Of a stretch of 64,000 bases of DNA, positions 16,950 to 23,747 are shown piece after piece. Numbering within the stretch: position 1 is the first letter of the stretch; every line of letters starts with the position of its first letter. This DNA comes from Mycolicibacterium aubagnense (GTDB taxonomy: Bacteria; Actinomycetota; Actinomycetes; Mycobacteriales; Mycobacteriaceae): assembly GCF_010730955.1 (NCBI RefSeq), contig NZ_AP022577.1, positions 1,054,001 to 1,118,000 of the forward strand, given 5' to 3'. The notes beneath the pieces are model-generated. The model had not been told where the DNA came from. It saw nothing but the letters and a program-made list of their open reading frames with translations, and ran no database searches. A program made the position numbers and the translations under genes.

Positions 16950-17219
16950 GGCGCGACTCCCGACGCACCCATCGCCGTCGCGCCGAACTATCAGATACCG
17001 TTCGCGGCCCGCGTACGTGAAGCTGCGCAGCTACCCACCGCGGGTGTCGGGTTGATCACCGAACCAGAGCAAGCCGACAGCATCATCGCCGATGGGCAGG
17101 CCGATGCGGTGTTCCTCGCCCGCGTCCTGCTACGAAACCCCGCGTGGGTCCGGCAGGCGGCTGAGCGCCTCGGACATCAATTGGCCTATCCCCCGAATTA
17201 TCGACGAGCTTTCACGTAA
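16950..17219 (+). pseudogene. C-terminal remnant of an old yellow enzyme (YqjM-type) oxidoreductase
   Basis: About 88 codons ending at TAA 17217 read APIAVAPNYQIPFAARVRE, then PTAGVGLITEPEQADSII, DGQADAVFLARVLLRNPAW, and a tail AYPPNYRRAFT. This is the C-terminal third of NADH:flavin oxidoreductases of the YqjM/12-oxophytodienoate-reductase group, including the FMN-phosphate region. The N-terminal two thirds are absent, and the join to the preceding dehydrogenase remnant is out of frame. It is a decayed gene left in the cluster. Confidence 0.65.
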
Positions 17220-17253
17220 CCAGCCGTCCTACGCAATGACCAAAGGAGTTGCG

Positions 17254-17748
17254 ATGTCCGATGCCGCCGCGCTTGGTGCGTTCGATCCGAACGAACACCG
17301 CATGGTGCCCGCACGAACATTCGAGGAACTGAAGGTCGGAGAGGTCTTCCGCGCACCCAGCCGCACGGTCACCGACGCCCACGGTTCGGCCTTCCAAGCG
17401 ATTTCGGCCGACAACCACCCTGTGCACTACGACGTGGAGTGGGCTCGGGCCCACGGTCATTCAGCACCGGTCGTGCACGGTTTGCAGGTGCTGGCCTTCA
17501 CCGCGCCCGGGGCAACCCTGTTCCCGCACGTGATCGGCGACGTATTCGTCCGATTCGACAGTCTGGCATGCCGGTTCTTGGGCGAAGTGCATGCCGGCGA
17601 TACCCTGTACTCCCAACTGCAGATCACTGAACTGGTCACCCAGGGCACGGAAGGCCGAGTCAAAACTGCTGTCTCCGTGAGGAATCAACGCGGCGAGCTG
17701 GTGCTCGACGGCGAACACATCTACGTACTGAAACGTCAGTCCGCATGA
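17254..17748 (+). CDS. MaoC-type (R)-specific hydratase/dehydratase
   Basis: A 164-residue single hot-dog-fold protein. The hydratase signature is Asp53-x4-His58 in SADNHPVHYD, followed by VHGLQVLAFTAPG. Family members hydrate enoyl-CoA or dehydrate 3-hydroxyacyl-CoA thioesters in fatty-acid or aromatic catabolism; the substrate here is unknown. The start at 17254 has AAAGGAG five nt upstream. The next gene begins within 15 bp of its stop (an ATGA overlap is also available), so the two form an operon. Confidence 0.85.
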   Translation: MSDAAALGAFDPNEHRMVPARTFEELKVGEVFRAPSRTVTDAHGSAFQAISADNHPVHYDVEWARAHGHSAPVVHGLQVLAFTAPGATLFPHVIGDVFVRFDSLACRFLGEVHAGDTLYSQLQITELVTQGTEGRVKTAVSVRNQRGELVLDGEHIYVLKRQSA

Positions 17749-17762
17749 GCGAGGAGAACAAC

Positions 17763-18620
17763 ATGGCTCACACATACGCGGTTATCGGTGCCACCGGCGC
17801 CACCGGCGGTGCGGTCGCCGGCGCCCTCGTCGAGCGTGGCCTGCGAGTACGCGCCATCGCGCGCAACCCCCAATCGCCTCGGGCACAGGAACTTCTGCAA
17901 CAGGGCATCGAGGTCGCCGCGGCTGACCTCGGCGACGAACAAGCCCTCAGCGACGCCTTCGCCGGCGTCGCGGGAGTCTTCGCGGTGACCACCCCCTTCG
18001 AGGAAGGCCCCGATATCGAAGTGGCCCAAGGTTTGCACATCATCGGCGCCGCAGCGAAAGCCCGGGTCCCCCATCTGGTCTACTCATCGGTGTCCAATGC
18101 CGACCAGCACACCGGGATCCCGCATTTCGACAGCAAGGCCAAGATCGAAACGGCGCTGGCCGCCTCGGGCGTGCCCCACACCATCGTCGGTCCGACCTAC
18201 TTCTACGACAATCTGCTCGGCGGAATCGATGAGCTCCAATCAGGCCGATTTTCTTTGCCGATTCCGGCAACCACTCCGCTGCAACAGCTTTCCCGGCGCG
18301 ACTTGGGCCGGTTCGTCGCCATCATCCTGCATGACCCACAACGCTTTACGGGGCTGCGCATCGACGTCGCGTCCGACGCGCCGACACCGCGCCAAATGAC
18401 CGCGGCCCTCGAGCACGCGTTGGGCTACCCGATCGAGCTGATCACCTACAACCCCTCCCAAATCGCCTCCGCCGATATGCGGGCCATGTTCAGTTTCCTG
18501 TCCGCGCAGGGATACAGCGCCGACATCGCCGACCTGCATCAGCGCTATCCGGAGGTCGGATGGCAGACCTTCAACAACTGGGTGGACGAGCACCTCACCG
18601 CACCCGCGGGCCGCCGGTAG
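17763..18620 (+). CDS. NmrA-type atypical SDR/NAD(P)-binding protein
   Basis: A 285-residue protein with the N-terminal dinucleotide loop GATGATGG (residues 9-16) and NmrA-family blocks (RAIARNP, GVFAVTTPFEEG, LVYSSVSNAD, HFDSKAKIE, PTYFYDN). Such proteins are redox-sensing or quinone/NADPH-dependent reductases and lack the classical SDR Tyr-x3-Lys pair. I chose 17763 because GAGGAG lies six nt upstream; an ATG at 17745 overlaps the MaoC stop and would add six residues. It is co-transcribed with the MaoC gene. Confidence 0.85.
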   Translation: MAHTYAVIGATGATGGAVAGALVERGLRVRAIARNPQSPRAQELLQQGIEVAAADLGDEQALSDAFAGVAGVFAVTTPFEEGPDIEVAQGLHIIGAAAKARVPHLVYSSVSNADQHTGIPHFDSKAKIETALAASGVPHTIVGPTYFYDNLLGGIDELQSGRFSLPIPATTPLQQLSRRDLGRFVAIILHDPQRFTGLRIDVASDAPTPRQMTAALEHALGYPIELITYNPSQIASADMRAMFSFLSAQGYSADIADLHQRYPEVGWQTFNNWVDEHLTAPAGRR

Positions 18621-18628
18621 GCGAACGA

Positions 18629-18649
18629 GCCAGCCGGTGAGACGCTGGC
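18629..18649. terminator. Weak hairpin between convergent NmrA and lipoprotein genes
   Basis: A 6-bp GC-rich stem, GCCAGC/GCTGGC, with a 9-nt loop lies in the 32-bp gap between two converging stop codons. There is no T-run, so its role as terminator is only suggested by position. Confidence 0.3.
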
Positions 18650-18652
18650 CGA

Positions 18653-19576
18653 TCAGTCGGAGTGGAGTTCAGCGATGTAGCCTCCCGGCCACTGCAGCAT
18701 TGCCGACGTAGTGCTGCCGGAGCGCACGGGTGCACTGAGCACAGTCGCACCGGCAGCCACCGCCTTCGCGACGACGGCAGAGACATCAGCGACGCGGTAC
18801 CCGGCGAGTTCGCGACCATACGGATACGGCAACTGGCCGTCAGTCACCGCGATCAGCGTGTCGCCGAACGGTGAAGTGAGGTGTATCCGGCGAAAGGTGG
18901 TACCTGGCTTGCCGATCAGGACCCCGTCCGCGGCCGCGGCGTCGGCGTCGAGGCGTCCGTGAGTGAACTGTAGATAGCTCTTGAGGAATTGATCCGCTCT
19001 CGCCGCGGGCAGATATATCCGGTTGTCAGGAACCGATGCCAACGGCGGATAACTGGGTGCTGTTGTGTGCCAGTACAGTTGGGCATTCACGCCACCGGGG
19101 AACTCGATGACGGTATCGCGGCCGATCGGATCCGGGAACGGCTCGACCACGACCGCGGCACCGGCGTTGCGGGCCTGTTGAACTCCGGCGTCGAAGTCAG
19201 CCATCAGCCAGCCGGTGCGTTCGGCGCCGAACGGGTACGGCACCGCTGTGGTGAACTCGAACGCCGAGATGGTGCCGACCGGAGACAAGATCAGCTGCGA
19301 TTTCGTCTGGCTGGGTGTGGGGGTCACGGTAACGACAGCTTGTGGCTTCGCCGATCCGCCGAATGTGGCCAACCAACTGCGCACAAAGGCGTCGAGTTGG
19401 CCCGGCGCAACGTAGACGTGCACCGAGTCGTACTGCGGGCCGACCGCTTGGCTGGCCGCAGGAGCCGGACTGCTCGACTCCGGCGTATGCATCTGGCCAC
19501 CGGCACAGGAAGCCACCAATGCGCCCGTCAATACCGCAGCGGCGGCAGCGCGGCGCCGCGAGTCGTTTGTCACCAT
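18653..19576 (-). CDS. Lipoprotein with two VOC (glyoxalase-like) domains
   Basis: A 307-residue exported protein. After NDSRRR a hydrophobic stretch leads to the lipobox LVASC at about residues 20-24, and a Ser/Pro/Ala-rich linker follows. Residues about 45-170 and 180-305 are repeats of the same fold (YDSVHVYVAPGQLDAFVRSW / NRIYLPAARADQFLKSYLQ; AVPYPFGAERTGWLMADFDA / QLPYPYGRELAGYRVADVSA), typical of paired VOC modules. The role is unknown; surface-bound substrate binding or detoxification is possible. It starts 17 bp after the pyruvate oxidase gene, so the two are probably one operon. The start at 19576 follows a GAAGG, with a GTG one codon on also possible. Confidence 0.7.
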   Translation of the reverse strand: MVTNDSRRRAAAAAVLTGALVASCAGGQMHTPESSSPAPAASQAVGPQYDSVHVYVAPGQLDAFVRSWLATFGGSAKPQAVVTVTPTPSQTKSQLILSPVGTISAFEFTTAVPYPFGAERTGWLMADFDAGVQQARNAGAAVVVEPFPDPIGRDTVIEFPGGVNAQLYWHTTAPSYPPLASVPDNRIYLPAARADQFLKSYLQFTHGRLDADAAAADGVLIGKPGTTFRRIHLTSPFGDTLIAVTDGQLPYPYGRELAGYRVADVSAVVAKAVAAGATVLSAPVRSGSTTSAMLQWPGGYIAELHSD

Positions 19577-19592
19577 CACCTTCGGATCGAGT

Positions 19593-21326
19593 TCAGTCGA
19601 GGATTCTGCGTGCCACATTGGTGGTGATCAGATCCAGTAGTTCGTCCGAATGGCCGGCAAGAATGGTGCGAATCGCATACAGCGAGAAGCCCTTTGCCTG
19701 TTCCGCGGTGATCGCGGGCGGGATGGAGAGTTCGTTGCGTGCTGTCACCACGTCGACCAGTGCCGGCCCGTCATGTTCGAGCACGTCGGCAATCGCTGAC
19801 TCCAGGTCGGCAGGATGCTCGACGCGGCGGGTGAACAAGCCGCACGCGCGGGCAACCTCCGCGAAGTCGGGGTTGTGCAGGTCCGTGCCGAAAGTGACGA
19901 TCCCGGCAGCTTTCATCTCCAGCTCCACGAAGTTCAGCGACGAGTTGTTGAACACGATCAGCTTCACCGGTAACCGGTTCTGCACCAAAGTGATCAGCTC
20001 ACCGAACAACATGGTGAGCCCACCATCGCCCGCGAGTGCGACGACCTGACGGTTCCGGTCTGCGGTTTGTGCACCAATGGCCAGCGGCAGCGCACAGGCC
20101 ATGGTGCCGTGGTTGAAGGACCCGAGGAGTCGCCGCCGGCCGTTCATCGTCAGGTAACGGGCCGCCCAGACCACCGGCGACCCGACATCGACCGTGAACA
20201 CCGCATCGGTGGCGGCCAATCGGCTGACCAGCGCGGCAACATATTCGGGTCGGATCGGGGTCCGGTCGTGATCGTTCACCGCCAACGAGTCCAGGCGGTC
20301 ACGGGTCCGGCGGTAATGGCTGACCGCACGATCGAGATGAGTCTGGTCCGATTTCGGTGCCAGCAGCGGGCGCAGCGCGATCAGGGTATCGCGCACCGTC
20401 CCGACCAGCCCGACGTCGATCGCTGTGCGGCGGCCGAGATGCCGACCCCGAATATCGACCTGAATGACGATCGCATCCTCGGGATAGAACTGGCGATACG
20501 GAAAATCGGTGCCGAGCATCAGGAGCACATCGGCTTCCTTGATCGCCTTGTAGCCGGAGGCAAACCCCAGCAGCCCGGTCATGCCCACGTCGTACGGATT
20601 GTCGTACTCGACATACTCTTTGCCGCGCAGCGCATGCACCACCGGCGCCTTGAGCGTTCCCGCCAACTCAACCAATTGCTCGTGCGCCCCCGCGGTGCCG
20701 GCGCCCGCAAGGATCGTAATTCTTGCGGACTGGTTCAGAATCGCGGCCGCGGCCGCGAGTGCTGTGTCGTCCGGCCGCGTGACGGATCGGCTCGGCAACA
20801 CTGGCCGGATCCGCGCCGGATCACGCAGCCGCTGCAGGAACACCTCGCCGGGAACGACGACCACTGCCACCCCCTGTTCCTCGATCGCTGCGCGCATCGC
20901 CATCTGCAGCACGCGCAGGGCAGATTCAGGAGTACTCGCGAGTTCGCAGAAGACGCTGCATTCGCGAAACAATTCCTGCGGGTGGGTTTCCTGAAAGTAC
21001 TGAGACCCGATCTCGGCTGCGGGAATGTGGGCGGCGATGGCGAGCACCGGTACGCGACTGCGCTGCGCGTCGAACAAGCCGTTGATCAAGTGCAGGTTCC
21101 CCGGGCCACAACTGCCGGCGCACACGGCCAACTGCCCGGTCACCGCGGCGAAACCGGCCGCGGCGAAGGCGGCCGTCTCTTCGTGACGTACATGCTCCCA
21201 AGCGACTCCGTCGGCTCGCCGGATCGCATCGGTGAATCCGTTGAGGCTGTCACCGGGCAGACCGAATACGCGGTCAACCCCGCTGGCCTGCAGTGTGGCG
21301 ATGACGTGATCGGCGACAGTCGGCAT
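19593..21326 (-). CDS. poxB: Pyruvate dehydrogenase (quinone)/pyruvate oxidase, PoxB type
   Basis: PoxB oxidises pyruvate to acetate and CO2 at the inner membrane face, passing electrons from FAD to quinone. The 577-residue protein closely follows E. coli PoxB: activating Glu50 in RHEE, AVCAGSCGPGNLHLINGLFD, IPAAEIGSQYFQETHPQELFRECS, HALRGKEYVEYDNPYDVGMTG, the ThDP/Mg motif LAGDGGLTMLF ... FNNSSLNF, and a C-terminal tail EQAKGFSLYAIRTILAG like the lipid-activated membrane helix. The start has GAGGA at good spacing. It is divergent from the amidohydrolase operon, and two operator copies lie between them. Confidence 0.9.
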   Translation of the reverse strand: MPTVADHVIATLQASGVDRVFGLPGDSLNGFTDAIRRADGVAWEHVRHEETAAFAAAGFAAVTGQLAVCAGSCGPGNLHLINGLFDAQRSRVPVLAIAAHIPAAEIGSQYFQETHPQELFRECSVFCELASTPESALRVLQMAMRAAIEEQGVAVVVVPGEVFLQRLRDPARIRPVLPSRSVTRPDDTALAAAAAILNQSARITILAGAGTAGAHEQLVELAGTLKAPVVHALRGKEYVEYDNPYDVGMTGLLGFASGYKAIKEADVLLMLGTDFPYRQFYPEDAIVIQVDIRGRHLGRRTAIDVGLVGTVRDTLIALRPLLAPKSDQTHLDRAVSHYRRTRDRLDSLAVNDHDRTPIRPEYVAALVSRLAATDAVFTVDVGSPVVWAARYLTMNGRRRLLGSFNHGTMACALPLAIGAQTADRNRQVVALAGDGGLTMLFGELITLVQNRLPVKLIVFNNSSLNFVELEMKAAGIVTFGTDLHNPDFAEVARACGLFTRRVEHPADLESAIADVLEHDGPALVDVVTARNELSIPPAITAEQAKGFSLYAIRTILAGHSDELLDLITTNVARRILD

Positions 21327-21433
21327 CAGCGTGTGTCCTCACTTGCAGTTGGCCTCGGCCATTCCGTTCGGCCACCGCCGGCCGAGCCCGCACGAAGGTG
21401 GCTCTTCTGTATAGCTGACGCTGGTGCACCAGC

Positions 21434-21453
21434 CATCAGTTTGATGACTGAAC
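21434..21453. promoter_or_regulatory. Operator copy in the poxB/amidohydrolase divergent region (proximal to poxB)
   Basis: CATCAGT-N6-ACTGAAC: complete left half and exact CAGT-N6-ACTG core, about 110 bp upstream of the poxB start. It is paired with another copy 41 bp away (start to start), close to four helical turns, which would let two bound dimers face the same side. Confidence 0.6.
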
Positions 21454-21474
21454 GAAATCCGTTCACGGCATCGA

Positions 21475-21494
21475 TTGCAGTCACCTGACTGATG
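21475..21494. promoter_or_regulatory. Operator copy in the poxB/amidohydrolase divergent region (proximal to the amidohydrolase)
   Basis: TTGCAGT-N6-ACTGATG with spacer CACCTG, 80 bp upstream of the amidohydrolase start at 21574. The right half is complete. The same distance (about 80 bp) separates the copies at 15677 and 16642 from their genes. Confidence 0.6.
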
Positions 21495-21573
21495 ACGCGA
21501 CCCACGGTGCCCTGGAATGGTGGCATCGGCGATCATCGCCGACTACCGCTCCCCCGCGCGCCCAGGAGGTGGC

Positions 21574-22581
21574 ATGACGATCACGGTGTATCCGTCACCG
21601 GCGAGTACCGAAGGCGTAGACATTCGGGTGGTCACGCTCGAGGAGCACTACACCACCGCGGAGTACCTGGCAGCCACCGAACAGTTCCTGCCGCCCGCCG
21701 CGAAGTCAGCAACGTTGCGGACAGCTTTGCTCGATCTGGACGACGCCCGGATCGCCGCCATGGACGCCGGCGGTGTCGACGTCCAGGTGCTCTCCCTGGC
21801 CGCGGGCGGTCAGCACCGACTGGCACCGGCGGACGCCAGCGCACTGGTCCGCGACGCCAACGACGCGGCGTACGCCGCGACCCGCAGGCACCCGGGCCGG
21901 TTGCGCATGTTCGCCAGCCTGGCCCTCCGACAGCCGGACCGTGCCGCAGAGGAGTTACGCCGTGGGGTACGCGAATTAGGCTGCGTGGGGGGCTTTCTCG
22001 ACGGCACCACGGGAGGGTCTTTTCTCGACGATCCGCGCTATACCCCCATCTTCGAGGCCGCTTCAGAACTAGACGTGCCGCTGTACGTACACCCCTCGCC
22101 ACCGCCTCGCGCTGTCCGGGACATCTACACCGCCGGCCTGCCCGACAGCAGTGCGTACTTTCTGGCCACCGCCGCGTATACCTGGCACGCGGAACTCGGA
22201 TTGCATTGCCTGCGGCTCATTCTCGCGGGGGTGCTGGATCGCTTCCCGACGTTACGATTGATCGTCGGGCACCTCGGAGAGCACCTGCCATATTCCCTGT
22301 TGCGCGCCCAGGACGGATTGCCGACATCGGTGACGGGACTCAGGCGCCCCGTCAGCGACTATTTCCTGGAGCACTTCACCATCACCACGAGTGGCTATTT
22401 CACGACACCACCGTTCATGTGCGCGCGCGACGTCATGGGTATCGACCACATCATGTACTCGGTGGACCACCCCTACCGGTCCGCCGTCTCCGGAGCGGAA
22501 TTCCTTCGCCGACTGCCGATTCCGGTAGCGGAACTGGCTCAGGTGGCCGCGGGGAACGCGGAACGGATCCTCGGCTTATGA
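21574..22581 (+). CDS. Amidohydrolase-2 family enzyme resembling gamma-resorcylate-type decarboxylases
   Basis: A 335-residue TIM-barrel metalloenzyme of the ACMSD/gamma-resorcylate-decarboxylase group, many of which remove CO2 without oxidation from hydroxylated aromatic acids. The N-terminal metal motif reads EEHYTT (as the EEH of resorcylate decarboxylases, not HxH). The barrel His is in VPLYVHPSPPP, then VGHLGEHLPYSLLR and the Asp in YSVDHPY. The start at 21574 has AGGAGG five nt upstream; in-frame codons back to 21517 have none. It is the first gene of a five-gene operon with 4-bp overlaps. Decarboxylation of a pyridine or benzene carboxylic acid is my inference from the neighbours. Confidence 0.8.
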   Translation: MTITVYPSPASTEGVDIRVVTLEEHYTTAEYLAATEQFLPPAAKSATLRTALLDLDDARIAAMDAGGVDVQVLSLAAGGQHRLAPADASALVRDANDAAYAATRRHPGRLRMFASLALRQPDRAAEELRRGVRELGCVGGFLDGTTGGSFLDDPRYTPIFEAASELDVPLYVHPSPPPRAVRDIYTAGLPDSSAYFLATAAYTWHAELGLHCLRLILAGVLDRFPTLRLIVGHLGEHLPYSLLRAQDGLPTSVTGLRRPVSDYFLEHFTITTSGYFTTPPFMCARDVMGIDHIMYSVDHPYRSAVSGAEFLRRLPIPVAELAQVAAGNAERILGL

Positions 22582-23747
22582 GCGGCGAACGCTGGAAGGT
22601 GGCGATTGTCGGGGGCTCTTTGGCCGGGCTGGCCGCAGCCCTGGAACTGAGCCGCGTCACCACCGCGGACATCACGGTGTTCGAGCAGACTGCCGGACGG
22701 CTCGAGGGGCGCGGCGCCGGCATCGTCATGCAACCGGAAATCGAAGCGCTGCTGTCGATCTCGCATATCCCGCCCGCAACCGTCAGCGTGCCCCTGGTCG
22801 AACGCCAACTCCTGCATCGACACAGTCCGCCGCGCGTCTTCGCCCAGCCGCAGACGATGACCGCATGGGATACCCTCTACCGCACATTTCGGGGTGCGCT
22901 GCGCGACGTCGACTACCGGCAGGGCGTCGAAGTGACGACGGTGACCGCGAGCGACCACAGCACCACCCTCACCTTCGCGGACGGCACCACCTCCGACTGG
23001 GACATGGTGATCGGGGCGGACGGGATCGGTTCTACTGTCCGGCAATTCGTTCAGCCGGAGGATCCCCGCTACAGCGGGTATGTGGCCTGGCGCGGACTGG
23101 AACGCGAAAGCGATCTCCCGCCGGACCTGACCCGTGAATTGACCGACCGATTCACGCTGTTCAGCGCCAACGGGGTGCAGTTCCTGTGCTATCTGGTGCC
23201 TGGCCCCGCCGGGGAGATCGAGCCGGGCCTGCGCCGCGTCAACTGGGTGTGGTACGTCAACGCGTCGCCAGAGGCCTTCGACGACATCATGACTGGCCAA
23301 TCCGGCCGGCGATACGCATACTTTCTGCCGGCCGACGACGTATCCGCCGCGAGTGCGGCCACCCTGCACGCGTTGGCCAAGACCGAACTGCCGCCGTTGT
23401 TCGCCGAGCTCATCGACCACTCCGCCCCGTTTCTGCAGCCGGTGATGGACCTACCCAGTAGCCGCCTCCGCCGGGGACCGGTACTCGTGATCGGTGATGC
23501 CGCCGGCACCGTACGGCCGCATACCGCGTCGGGCACGTCGAAATCGATCGGCGACGCCGCATTCTTGGCGCAGGCCCTGAGCACCCACACGGCGCGGGAG
23601 CCACTGCCGGAATCGGCCCTACGCCAATGGGAGAACCACCGATTGCGAGTCCTACAGGACATCGCAGCCGTCGGAATCACGCGCGCGGTCGTATCGCGGC
23701 TCGGCACCACTGACAGTGCCCCGATATGGGACGGAGCCATCCGATGA
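22578..23747 (+). CDS. FAD-dependent aromatic hydroxylase resembling 2,6-dihydroxypyridine 3-monooxygenase
   Basis: A 389-residue class A flavoprotein monooxygenase. It has the FAD-binding loop VGGSLAGLAAALEL (11-24), GRGAGIVMQPE, GADGIGSTVRQF, the block YSGYVAWRGL, and the second FAD motif VLVIGDAAGTVRPHTASG. GRGxGIVxQPE, the YVxWRG stretch and GDAAxxxRPHxAxG are the features I associate with 2,6-dihydroxypyridine 3-hydroxylase of nicotine degraders, though the true substrate could be another dihydroxy aromatic. The start overlaps the amidohydrolase stop by 4 bp (ATGA), and its own stop overlaps the next gene in the same way. Confidence 0.82.
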   Translation: MSGERWKVAIVGGSLAGLAAALELSRVTTADITVFEQTAGRLEGRGAGIVMQPEIEALLSISHIPPATVSVPLVERQLLHRHSPPRVFAQPQTMTAWDTLYRTFRGALRDVDYRQGVEVTTVTASDHSTTLTFADGTTSDWDMVIGADGIGSTVRQFVQPEDPRYSGYVAWRGLERESDLPPDLTRELTDRFTLFSANGVQFLCYLVPGPAGEIEPGLRRVNWVWYVNASPEAFDDIMTGQSGRRYAYFLPADDVSAASAATLHALAKTELPPLFAELIDHSAPFLQPVMDLPSSRLRRGPVLVIGDAAGTVRPHTASGTSKSIGDAAFLAQALSTHTAREPLPESALRQWENHRLRVLQDIAAVGITRAVVSRLGTTDSAPIWDGAIR

